From positions 1 through 5,041 of the forward strand of contig CAZVFX010000252.1 of the NCBI GenBank assembly GCA_964626565.1: a stretch of 5,041 bases of DNA, in the 5' to 3' direction. The DNA comes from CAZVFX01 sp964626565. Its GTDB lineage: Bacteria; Myxococcota_A; UBA9042; CAIXZC01. Made by a program: the position numbers and the translations under genes. Shown piece by piece: positions 1 through 5,041 of this stretch; within the stretch, counting starts at the first letter, position 1, and each line of letters opens with the position of its first letter. The notes under the pieces were generated by a model. It was given only the letters and a program-made list of their open reading frames with translations. It did not search any database and was not told the origin of the DNA.

Positions 1-2
1 AT

Positions 3-15
3 AGGATTACATCCT
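3..15. repeat. Inverted repeat over the -10 element
   Basis: AGGAT-TAC-ATCCT is a perfect 5-bp inverted repeat with a three-base centre that overlaps the -10 hexamer of the left-edge promoter. It could be a half-size operator, but it is short and arises by chance fairly often. Confidence -1.
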
Positions 16-33
16 GGGCAGGGAAGGTGTCAA
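6..33 (-). promoter_or_regulatory. Candidate sigma70-type promoter reading out of the left edge
   Basis: Minus-strand TTGACA (33-28, perfect consensus) is followed after 16 bases by TGTAAT (11-6, five of six). It lies 34 bases past the lipoprotein stop codon and would start transcription at or just beyond the window edge, driving the next gene on the same strand. No start codon of a continuing frame is visible in bases 1-66; the only ATG there is followed at once by TAA. A small inverted repeat (3-15) covers the -10 element. Confidence -1.
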
Positions 34-66
34 GACGGGAAATGAACTCGAAGGGCTGTTTTTCGC

Positions 67-3000
67 TCAATCGGCGGTGGCCATGCCCACGGCGCCGGCG
101 GAGCCGGAGTTACCGTCGTACCAGATTGTGGTGGTGTCGGCCGCCAAGTCTAAGGAGACCCCACTGATGCTGGCCGCATCCCATTGACCGGGCTGGCCAG
201 TGGCAAGAAACTCGCCGCAGTATTCCCAATCCAGGCCGTCGGGCGAGACCAGCCAGTGGAGGTGGTAGTCGTCTTGCGACCCGGTGCGGCCGGTGGCGAT
301 GAAGCTGCCGGAGTGGTGTGCGATCACCTGGAACACAGAGTAGTCTTCCTGGAGTACGCCGGTGGGACCGGCTTCGGCGAAACCGACGCCGTCTGCGGAG
401 ATATGGTAGATCCATTCACCTCCGGTGCGGGTCCAGCCGTGGTAGGAGCCGTCGTAATACACGAAGCTGTTGCCGCTTTTGCTAAGACCGGAGAAACCGG
501 TGACCCCGCCCCACCCCAGCCCATCCGCGGAAGTAGCGGTGAGCCAACTGCCCCAGTTGCCGTTTTGGGCGCCGCCGCCGCTTACGGAGTCGATCCAGAC
601 GCGATACTCCTCCCCGTTCCACGCGACGTCGGGCCGCCCGAACTGGTAGGAGTGGCCGTTAAGGGTCAACGGGTTGGACGCGTACTTGGTCCAGGCGATG
701 CCGTCTGCCGAGGTTGCCGCGTCGAAGTAGCGGCCGTAGGGATTTGGGGCGGTGCTGGAATAGATCATCAGGTAGCCGTCGTCATCCTTGAAGACTGAGG
801 GGCCGCTGATACTGGACTCGGAAGGCGCTGAACCCGCGCCGCCTGCGGCCAACACCGGATTGCCCGGATGTTTGGTGAACTCCAAAGGCAGGAGCGCGCA
901 CCCTCCCTGGCAGGTTGCGTCGATGCAACTAAGCCCCTGATCGCAGTCGCCGCAGCTTCCGCCACAGCCATCGTCCCCGCACTCCTTGCCGGTGCAATTG
1001 CCGAGGCACTCCGGGCAGCCGTCGTATGCTACAGACAGTTCAGAATATTCAAGGAGACCCGCAGAGTCGGACTCGAAGAGGAAGGGCACGAGACAATAGC
1101 CGAACTCGTCGGGCACACATTCATCCATGAACGCGGCAATGGAAGGGATAAGGTCGGGGACCGCTTGTACGCCGGCGTCCTCGTCGAAGAGGCCATCCCA
1201 CTCCCATTCCGGAACTCCATCAGGCGTGCCCACTTCAAGGCGGGGGCTGTTGGGCTTGGTTTCCGGGAAGATCAGGTACCCTTCGTAGTAGCTGTTGCTC
1301 CAACAGGAGTGCACGCGCAATTGCAGAGGGTCTTGAAGGCAGCCGCTGTAGAGGCTCTTGGTGACCGTGGTAGGCGGCACATTAAAACAGGAGTCGCTGT
1401 GCACCGTTGCCCATGCGGAGGTAAGATAGTTGTAGCACTGGAACGCAACATTTTGTCCGCCTCCTCCACACGAGTACTTGAAGTTCCAACTTACCTGTTT
1501 GGCCCAGGAGAACGGGTGGTTGACGTAGACCTGCTTGTTGGGCTTGCTGACGCTGGCGGCGGTGTTCCAGTCCTCGTCTTCAGCCAGGTTCTTGTTGGAC
1601 CAGTCGGCGTCGCCCCAGTAGCCGGTGAGGTGCTCTTCGGCCGCGGGTCCGGTGAAACCTCGCACCGACAAGGTGGCCGAGGTGAACTGCATACCCTTGG
1701 GCAGCCTGAGGTATCGGGTGATGGCAAGGTCGGGGCCGAAGGACAACTGTTCCTCCCCCAGGCCGTTGGTGAAGGCCTGAAGGTTGAACTCCAGGTCGGC
1801 ATAGGTCCACTCGAGTTGGGCCTCGTTGGGCTCGCAGCTAGAGCATGGATCCTGTGGGTCAACGACCCCCGCTTCATGGCAGGCGGCGTCGATGTGGCAC
1901 CATCCCTCGATCACCTCGCTGAAGTCACACTGGTCATCGCCGGGGCAGAAGTCGACGGTGCAGTCGAGGTCGTCGTGACAGGCTTCGTGGTCGGGGACAA
2001 AGACACACCCCTGTTGTGGGTCGCACAGATTCTGGGTGCAGTCGATCTGGTCTTCGCAAAGGGAGTCGTTGGGAGTTTCCACGCAACCAAGTTCAGCATC
2101 GCACGCGGCTTCGGTGCAGTGGAAGCCGTCATCGCACAGGGAGTCGACGGGAATGGAGGAGCACCCGTCCACCGGGTCACAGCCGTCCACGGTGCACGGC
2201 ACGCCGTCGTCGCACTTGGGCGGGTCGATGGCGATGCAGCCGGTACCCGGCGCCGGGGCCGCGGCCAGGCACTCCTCGACGCCGGTGCACACGTCGTTGT
2301 CGTTGCACACGGTGTCGTTTGGAATGTACAGGCATCCTTCGAAGGGTTCGCACAGATCGATGGTGCAATCGAGGTCATCGTTGCAGATCACCTCCTGGCC
2401 TTCCAGGCATCCGGCTTGCAGGTCACAGGTTTCGTCGCCGTTGCAGAAGTTGCCGTCCGCGCATGCGCTGTCATCGGTGGCATGCTGGCAACCCGCGGGT
2501 TCAATACAGGAATCCACGGTGCAGTCGAGGGAGTCGTCGCACTGGTCGGCCGTGCCTGTGCACTCGCCCTTGGAGCACTGGTCGTCGATGGTGCACACCA
2601 GTTGGTCGTCGCACGGGCTTCCGCTGGGCAGCTTTTCATTTAAGCACTGGAAAAGGGCGAGGTCGCAGGTATCCAGGGTGCACATGTTCTGGTCATCGCA
2701 CTGGGCAGCATCAGGGGAGTCGCAACAAGTGATTCCCTCCTGAACTCCGCCGGCGTAGAAATGGATGCAGCCGATACCGTCCAGGCATCCGTCTGCGGTG
2801 CACGGATTGCCGTCGTTGCACACCTCATCGGCCGGTTCAGCCTGGCAGCCGTCGAGGGGGTCGCAGGTGTCCAGGGTGCAGGCAAGGCCGTCGTCGCATG
2901 TCAGGGGCGCTCCTTCGGTGCAGCCCAACCCCAGCTCACAGGATTCCAGGCCGTTGCAGACGTCGTTATCATTGCAACTGGAGTGGTCGGGGAGGTAGAC

Positions 3001-4707
3001 GCATCCGGTGGGCTCTTCGCAGTTGTCGGCGGTGCAGGGAAGCCCGTCGTCGCAGGAGACGCCTGCACCGAGGCACAACCCCAGGGCGCAGGCGTCCTGG
3101 GTGGTACAAACGAGGCCGTCATCACAGGGGGTGCCGATTTCGGTGATGGTGTTGGTGCAGGCCCAGCTCTCGGGGTCGCACGCGTCGTCGGTGCACTGGT
3201 TGGCGTCGTCGCAAATGGCGGGGTCGTCGCCGCAGCACAAGACATCGTCTTGAACGCCGGAGAGAGGTTCGTTGGCGCAGTCGGAAATGGCGTCGCAAGA
3301 ATCTGCGGTGCACGGGTTGTCGTCATCGCAAAGCGCTACTTCGGGGGCATTCAGACAGCCGAGGAGGGGGTCGCAGGTATCCACGGTACACACTACTTCG
3401 TCGTCGCAATCCAAGGGTGCGCCGGACATGCAACCTTCTGTCTCGTCGCAGGTCTCAAGTCCGTTGCAGACATCGCCGTCGTCGCAGTGGGCGTTTGCGG
3501 GCTGGTGGAGCACCTCCTGGAGCAGTTCGGAGCAAAGATCATCGGTGCACGGATTCCCGTCATCAAGGAGGGGCGGGGGGCCGGCGATGCAGCCGGCTTC
3601 AGCATCGCACGTCTCCGCACCGGTGCAGTAAAGGCCGTCGTCGCACAGTTCGTCCGTAGCGGTGTGCTGACACTCTCCATCTTCGGCGCAGAGGTCGACC
3701 GTACAGGGATTGTCGTCGTGGCAGTTCTTGGGTGCGCCGGAGGTACATTGGCCGTCCACACACATGTCGCTCATGGTGCAAGGGTCGCCGTCGTGACAGG
3801 GGGTGTTGCTGGTGTCCTCGTAATAGCATCCGGAAGCGCTGTCGCAATGGTCTGCGGTGCACTGGTTCCCGTCGTCACAAAGCACGGGGCTGCCGGTGCA
3901 GATGCCCTGTTCTGTGCACGCGTCTTCTTCGGTGCACGCGTTCTTGTCGTTGCACTGGGTGCCTTCGGGAGCGATCTGGTGTTTGCAGCCGCCGCCGCTC
4001 TCTTTGGGTTCTTCCTGGCACCAGTCGGTGGTGCACGCGTTACCATCGTCGCAGTATTCCTGTTCGTCTACGGCGTTGCCCTGGCACACCCCCTCGAAGC
4101 AGGCGTCGTCGATGGTGCAGGCGTTGCCGTCACTGCAGACCACGTTGGAAGTGGGGGTGTGGAAGCAATCACCCGAGTCGTGGTCGCAGCCGTCGGTGGT
4201 GCACGGGTCGTCGTCTTCGCAGTCGGATGGGGTGCCCACGCAGGCGCCCGCGATGCAGGTGTCGGTGGAGGTACACTCACTGCCGTCAATGCACGGCGCG
4301 CCTTCCCCTTTGGGGATGAAGGCGCAGCCAGACTTTGGGTCGCACTCGGAGTCGGAGCAGGGGTCGCCGTTGTCGCACTGTAGGTTCTCGGCACCGAGGC
4401 ACAGCGCGTCGGGATTGCAGGTGTCTCCTGTGGTGCACGCGTTGCCGTCGTCGCAGGGAACCCCTTCGAGGGTGATGTTGAGGCACTGGCCGTCTTCGCC
4501 GCACTGGTCGGTTGTGCACGGATTGGCGTCGTCGCACTGCTGTGCGTTCGTACAGTGCTGTGTGCCTGTTCCGTCCTGAGTTGCAGCATCGGATTTGGCG
4601 TCGGCCGCGTCGGCTTTGGAGACGTCGGTGGTGCTGCCGCTGCAGGCAGCGGTGGCGAGTGTAGCGACCAGGGCGAGCGTGGCGAGCAAGCTCTTTGGTG
4701 TGGTCAT
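67..4707 (-). CDS. Giant cysteine-rich repeat lipoprotein with C-terminal five-bladed beta-propeller
   Basis: Predicted secreted lipoprotein of 1,546 residues, probably an outer-membrane or surface stalk carrying a glycan-binding or glycan-processing head. The role is inferred; I do not recognise a named gene. Seen in order: a hydrophobic signal peptide ending in TAAC with Cys22 as acylation site; an Asp/Ala/Ser/Thr linker (23-50); 32 four-cysteine units (58-927) built on C-x-D-x-x-x-C-T-x-x-D-x-C, resembling the Dictyostelium CTDC (slime-mould) repeat family; a C-x5-C...C-x2-C module (937-958); a predicted beta-sandwich (about 960-1230); a CGDDGCGGSCG hinge (1231-1270); and a propeller with recurring S-x-D-G-x-x-W/F motifs (1271-1546). 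Residues 52-958 contain 135 cysteines. The ATG at 4705-4707 is supported by a Shine-Dalgarno sequence five bases upstream and by the signal peptide that follows at once. The frame is intact. Such proteins occur in Myxococcota and Bradymonadota. Very sure it is coding and exported; unsure of function. Confidence -1.
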   Translation of the reverse strand: MTTPKSLLATLALVATLATAACSGSTTDVSKADAADAKSDAATQDGTGTQHCTNAQQCDDANPCTTDQCGEDGQCLNITLEGVPCDDGNACTTGDTCNPDALCLGAENLQCDNGDPCSDSECDPKSGCAFIPKGEGAPCIDGSECTSTDTCIAGACVGTPSDCEDDDPCTTDGCDHDSGDCFHTPTSNVVCSDGNACTIDDACFEGVCQGNAVDEQEYCDDGNACTTDWCQEEPKESGGGCKHQIAPEGTQCNDKNACTEEDACTEQGICTGSPVLCDDGNQCTADHCDSASGCYYEDTSNTPCHDGDPCTMSDMCVDGQCTSGAPKNCHDDNPCTVDLCAEDGECQHTATDELCDDGLYCTGAETCDAEAGCIAGPPPLLDDGNPCTDDLCSELLQEVLHQPANAHCDDGDVCNGLETCDETEGCMSGAPLDCDDEVVCTVDTCDPLLGCLNAPEVALCDDDNPCTADSCDAISDCANEPLSGVQDDVLCCGDDPAICDDANQCTDDACDPESWACTNTITEIGTPCDDGLVCTTQDACALGLCLGAGVSCDDGLPCTADNCEEPTGCVYLPDHSSCNDNDVCNGLESCELGLGCTEGAPLTCDDGLACTLDTCDPLDGCQAEPADEVCNDGNPCTADGCLDGIGCIHFYAGGVQEGITCCDSPDAAQCDDQNMCTLDTCDLALFQCLNEKLPSGSPCDDQLVCTIDDQCSKGECTGTADQCDDSLDCTVDSCIEPAGCQHATDDSACADGNFCNGDETCDLQAGCLEGQEVICNDDLDCTIDLCEPFEGCLYIPNDTVCNDNDVCTGVEECLAAAPAPGTGCIAIDPPKCDDGVPCTVDGCDPVDGCSSIPVDSLCDDGFHCTEAACDAELGCVETPNDSLCEDQIDCTQNLCDPQQGCVFVPDHEACHDDLDCTVDFCPGDDQCDFSEVIEGWCHIDAACHEAGVVDPQDPCSSCEPNEAQLEWTYADLEFNLQAFTNGLGEEQLSFGPDLAITRYLRLPKGMQFTSATLSVRGFTGPAAEEHLTGYWGDADWSNKNLAEDEDWNTAASVSKPNKQVYVNHPFSWAKQVSWNFKYSCGGGGQNVAFQCYNYLTSAWATVHSDSCFNVPPTTVTKSLYSGCLQDPLQLRVHSCWSNSYYEGYLIFPETKPNSPRLEVGTPDGVPEWEWDGLFDEDAGVQAVPDLIPSIAAFMDECVPDEFGYCLVPFLFESDSAGLLEYSELSVAYDGCPECLGNCTGKECGDDGCGGSCGDCDQGLSCIDATCQGGCALLPLEFTKHPGNPVLAAGGAGSAPSESSISGPSVFKDDDGYLMIYSSTAPNPYGRYFDAATSADGIAWTKYASNPLTLNGHSYQFGRPDVAWNGEEYRVWIDSVSGGGAQNGNWGSWLTATSADGLGWGGVTGFSGLSKSGNSFVYYDGSYHGWTRTGGEWIYHISADGVGFAEAGPTGVLQEDYSVFQVIAHHSGSFIATGRTGSQDDYHLHWLVSPDGLDWEYCGEFLATGQPGQWDAASISGVSLDLAADTTTIWYDGNSGSAGAVGMATAD
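70..897 (-). other. C-terminal five-bladed beta-propeller, glycosidase-like (residues 1271-1546)
   Basis: The domain opens with F-T-K-H-P-G-N-P-V-L (1277-1286), the first strand typical of the arabinanase/levansucrase/invertase propeller superfamily (the fold of GH43, GH32 and GH130). S-x-D-G-x-x-W/F turns follow, with Asp at 1335, 1395, 1439 and 1490, and the chain ends G-M-A-T-A-D at 1546, where a fifth such turn would start. Blade openings read G-P-S-V-F-x-D-D-D-G-Y (1302), G-R-P-D-V (1357), S-F-V-Y-Y-D-G (1414), V-F-Q-V-I (1458) and I-W-Y-D-G (1528). About 276 residues suits a single five-bladed propeller. It would act outside the cell on glycans, by binding or hydrolysis. The Asp usually found just before Pro in blade 1 of GH43 enzymes is Gly1302 here. 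Fold fairly sure; activity unknown. Confidence -1.
898..1017 (-). other. CGDDGCGGSCG cysteine hinge (residues 1231-1270)
   Basis: Ten cysteines occur in 40 residues (1231, 1234, 1238, 1243, 1248, 1252, 1255, 1261, 1266, 1270) around C-T-G-K-E-C-G-D-D-G-C-G-G-S-C-G-D-C. This hinge-like motif is common in predicted surface proteins of Myxococcota and Bradymonadota, usually between larger domains, which matches its place here between the sandwich and the propeller. The even number of cysteines allows five internal disulfides. A role as a compact stiff connector is inferred. Confidence -1.
1018..1830 (-). other. Predicted beta-sandwich region (residues ~960-1230)
   Basis: This section has far fewer cysteines (1080, 1091, 1107, 1123, 1135, 1197, 1205) and many alternating hydrophobic and aromatic residues. 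The segment around 996-1017, I-T-R-Y-L-R-L-P-K-G followed by S-A-T-L-S-V-R-G, is typical of the first strands of jelly-roll or lectin-like sandwiches in bacterial and archaeal surface proteins. Around 1157-1230, L-E-V-G, E-W-E-W-D-G, C-L-V-P-F and L-E-Y-S-E-L-S-V-A-Y follow the plan of a second sandwich or the second half of one. I infer one or two beta-sandwich domains used for binding or spacing. I cannot name a family with confidence. Confidence -1.
1834..1899 (-). other. C-x5-C / C-x2-C boundary module (residues 937-958)
   Basis: Directly after the last repeat unit comes W936-C937, then C943, C955 and C958, followed by E-P and a Trp at 967. The pattern W-C-x-I-D-x-x-C-x8-D-P-x-D-P-C-x2-C-x-P differs from the upstream repeats. 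In related myxobacterial-type proteins a similar module often closes a cysteine repeat stalk before a beta-rich domain; that comparison is from memory. It is probably a small disulfide-bonded cap joining stalk and sandwich. No function of its own is apparent. Confidence -1.
1927..4536 (-). repeat. Array of 32 four-cysteine (CTDC-like) protein repeats
   Basis: Residues 58-927 consist of 32 consecutive units, each with four cysteines (C1-C4). C1 and C2 are always separated by five residues. Type I units are C-x5-C-x4-C-x5/6-C and usually read C-D-D-G-N-x-C-T-x-D-x-C-D. Type II units are C-x5-C-x5-C-x4/5-C and end in a short G-x-C, or carry CNG-x-E-x-C (II'). C1 lies at residues 58, 85, 111, 139, 163, 191, 219, 252, 277, 304, 329, 355, (381), 408, 434, 460, 499, 528, 552, 578, 604, 630, 670, 699, 723, 749, 775, 801, 832, 858, 884 and 910. 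Unit 13 lacks C1 and C4. Extra cysteines are C52 and the CC pairs at 491/492 and 661/662. Units 7 and 28 have C3-C4 loops enlarged to ten residues. Repeats of this type are known from extracellular matrix proteins and probably form a disulfide-held rod. Confidence -1.
2470..3492 (-). repeat. Tandem duplication of a six-unit, ~170-residue block
   Basis: Residues 406-575 (bases 3492-2983) and 576-746 (bases 2982-2470) are two copies of the same block. The cysteines of the first copy at 408, 434, 460, 491, 492, 499, 528 and 552 reappear in the second at 578, 604, 630, 661, 662, 670, 699 and 723, a constant offset of 170 then 171. Unit order is the same in both: II', I, I, I, II, I. Both copies carry a GVQ-x4-CC insertion before the fourth unit. 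The first 46 residues (406-451 against 576-621) match at 29 positions by eye. A third copy starts in register at residue 747 (C749, C775, C801) but then departs from the pattern. Confidence -1.
4642..4707 (-). other. Lipoprotein signal peptide and lipobox (residues 1-22)
   Basis: The N-terminus has Lys5, then a hydrophobic Leu/Ala/Val stretch (residues 7-21), and ends T19-A20-A21-C22. Ala at -1 and -2 and Cys at +1 fit signal peptidase II, although Thr at -3 is less usual than Leu. Ser23 at +2 would favour outer-membrane sorting by the enterobacterial rule, which may not hold in this lineage. After Cys22 comes a low-complexity Asp/Ala/Ser/Thr linker up to about residue 50, typical of tethers that lift a folded region off the membrane. 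A plain signal peptidase I cleavage is a less likely alternative. Confidence -1.
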
Positions 4708-4712
4708 GGCTG

Positions 4713-4720
4713 TCCCTTCC
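4713..4720 (-). promoter_or_regulatory. Shine-Dalgarno sequence of the lipoprotein gene
   Basis: On the minus strand GGAAGGGA lies five bases (CAGCC) before the ATG at 4707. It is purine-rich and well placed, and it supports this start codon over any internal one. Confidence -1.
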
Positions 4721-4758
4721 CTTGGCAGTTGCGTTCGTAGGCGTAATCTCTGTGAAGG

Positions 4759-4788
4759 ATCTTAGTCTGCCGGGGGTTCGACAGTCAA
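4759..4788 (-). promoter_or_regulatory. Candidate sigma70-type promoter of the lipoprotein gene
   Basis: Minus-strand TTGACT (4788-4783, five of six consensus bases) is separated by 18 bases from TAAGAT (4764-4759, four of six). Transcription would begin near 4752, giving a leader of about 45 bases before the ATG. It lies just after the aminotransferase stop codon, so the lipoprotein gene could be transcribed separately. The -10 match is mediocre and the gap is only 83 bases, so read-through from upstream is a fair alternative. Confidence -1.
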
Positions 4789-4790
4789 TG

Positions 4791-5041
4791 CTAGAGTGAG
4801 TCGAGCCAAGCTGCGAGGGTGTTTACGGCATCGATAATCGGTTTGCAGTTGGCCCGGAGGAAGTCGGTGCCGAGGACTTCGGCGTCGGGGAGTGCGCAGG
4901 CGTTTGACAGTGCAGTCGCGCCGTCGAAGTGGACGTACGCCAGGCGCGCAGTGAGGGTGTCGAGTGGCATCCCGAAATCGCTGCCCGGGAGGATGGCGAC
5001 GCCGGACTCTTTGAGCAGCCGGTCGCACAATTCCCGATCCG
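4791..5041 (-). CDS. PLP-dependent aminotransferase class I/II, C-terminal fragment (5' end outside window)
   Basis: Only the last 82 complete codons are present; the frame stays open to the window edge, so the gene starts beyond base 5041. The visible part reads D-R-E-L-C-D-R-L-L-K-E-S-G-V-A-I-L-P-G-S and continues D-F-G, then T-A-R-L-A-Y-V-H-F-D-G-A. This is the small-domain C-terminus of fold-type I aminotransferases related to aspartate aminotransferase. G-V-x-x-L-P-G-x-x-F-G precedes a strand with a conserved Arg (codon at 4944-4946) that in the family binds the substrate alpha-carboxylate. The enzyme would transfer an amino group between an amino acid and a 2-oxo acid in the cytoplasm; the substrate cannot be told from this fragment. 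A TTG at 5028-5030 is internal, not the start. It ends with TAG at 4791-4793, 83 bases before the lipoprotein gene on the same strand. Family fairly sure, subfamily not. Confidence -1.
   Translation of the reverse strand, partial: DRELCDRLLKESGVAILPGSDFGMPLDTLTARLAYVHFDGATALSNACALPDAEVLGTDFLRANCKPIIDAVNTLAAWLDSL

Noticed and set aside
49..65. CGAA...TTCG inverted repeat after the lipoprotein stop as a terminator
   Set aside because: The stem is only four base pairs with a nine-base loop and no T-run in the direction of transcription.
1..66. A gene start or small coding region at the left edge
   Set aside because: The only minus-strand ATG in this stretch is followed at once by TAA, and there is no ribosome binding site with a continuing frame.
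3511..3567. Possible frameshift or sequencing error in repeat unit 13
   Set aside because: The frame is kept on both sides and unit length and C2/C3 spacing are normal. Recovering both cysteines would need separate base changes at each site, so real substitutions are simpler.
868..4383. Long plus-strand open frames at 868-2643 (591 codons) and 2761-4383 (540 codons), plus 184-798
   Set aside because: They are codon-aligned antisense frames of the lipoprotein gene. In GC-rich DNA the sense codons TTA, CTA and TCA that would give antisense stops are rare, so the frame stays open. Their Ala/Val/Gly-rich translation is just the mirror of the Cys and Asp codons, with no protein-like domains and no gene signals.
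1927..4536. CRISPR-like or DNA-level repeat array, with many GTGCAC palindromes
   Set aside because: The periodicity follows codons: GTGCAC arises from Pro/Ala-Cys-Thr codons. Repeat lengths vary, DNA identity between units is partial, and the frame is open throughout, so it is a protein repeat.
1927..4536. Metallothionein-like metal sponge
   Set aside because: The cysteines are widely and regularly spaced in fours, without the CxC/CC clusters of metallothioneins, and the protein has an export signal, so disulfides are expected.
4767..4784. Hairpin after the aminotransferase gene as an intrinsic terminator
   Set aside because: CTGTCG and CGGCAG can pair (with one G-U) around a six-base loop, but the stem is only six pairs and no run of U follows; it also overlaps the promoter spacer.
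4762..5028. Minus-strand open frame of 88 codons overlapping the aminotransferase
   Set aside because: It is an Arg/Pro-rich shadow of the aminotransferase in another frame; the PGSDFG and RLAYVHFDG motifs lie in the frame ending at 4791.

Overview
The window holds almost a single gene. A 1,546-codon reading frame on the minus strand fills about 92% of it and encodes a very large, extremely cysteine-rich predicted lipoprotein. To its right, also on the minus strand, is the 3' end of a PLP-dependent class I/II aminotransferase gene cut by the window edge. At the left edge a good sigma70-type promoter points out of the window. Everything recognisable reads right to left.

Organism. The GC-rich DNA, the tandem C-x-D-G-N-x-C-T-x-D-x-C repeats, the CGDDGCGGSCG hinge and an Asp/Ala linker behind a lipobox are typical of large surface proteins of Myxococcota, Bradymonadota and related former Deltaproteobacteria. 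This is inferred from style; no marker gene is present.

Layout, in the direction of transcription: aminotransferase C-terminus (5041-4791); an 83-bp gap with a plausible promoter and a strong Shine-Dalgarno sequence; then the lipoprotein gene (4707-67). The protein consists of a lipoprotein signal peptide (Cys22), an Asp/Ala-rich linker, 32 cysteine repeat units (residues 58-927), a short C-x5-C/C-x2-C module (937-958), a predicted beta-sandwich region (about 960-1230), a CGDDGCGGSCG hinge (1231-1270) and a C-terminal five-bladed beta-propeller (1271-1546). After the stop there are 66 bp to the window edge, containing a TTGACA-N16-TGTAAT promoter with a small palindrome over its -10 element.

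Interpretation. The protein looks like a membrane-anchored, disulfide-stiffened stalk presenting a glycosidase-like propeller at its tip. The stalk has readable internal history. Two kinds of repeat unit alternate strictly through the first 15 units, and a six-unit block of about 170 residues is then tandemly duplicated. One unit has lost its first and fourth cysteines together, which predicts the disulfide pairing. The propeller seems to lack the usual catalytic Asp, so binding may be more likely than hydrolysis. No defence system, mobile element, CRISPR array or RNA gene was found. The aminotransferase neighbour gives no clear functional link.
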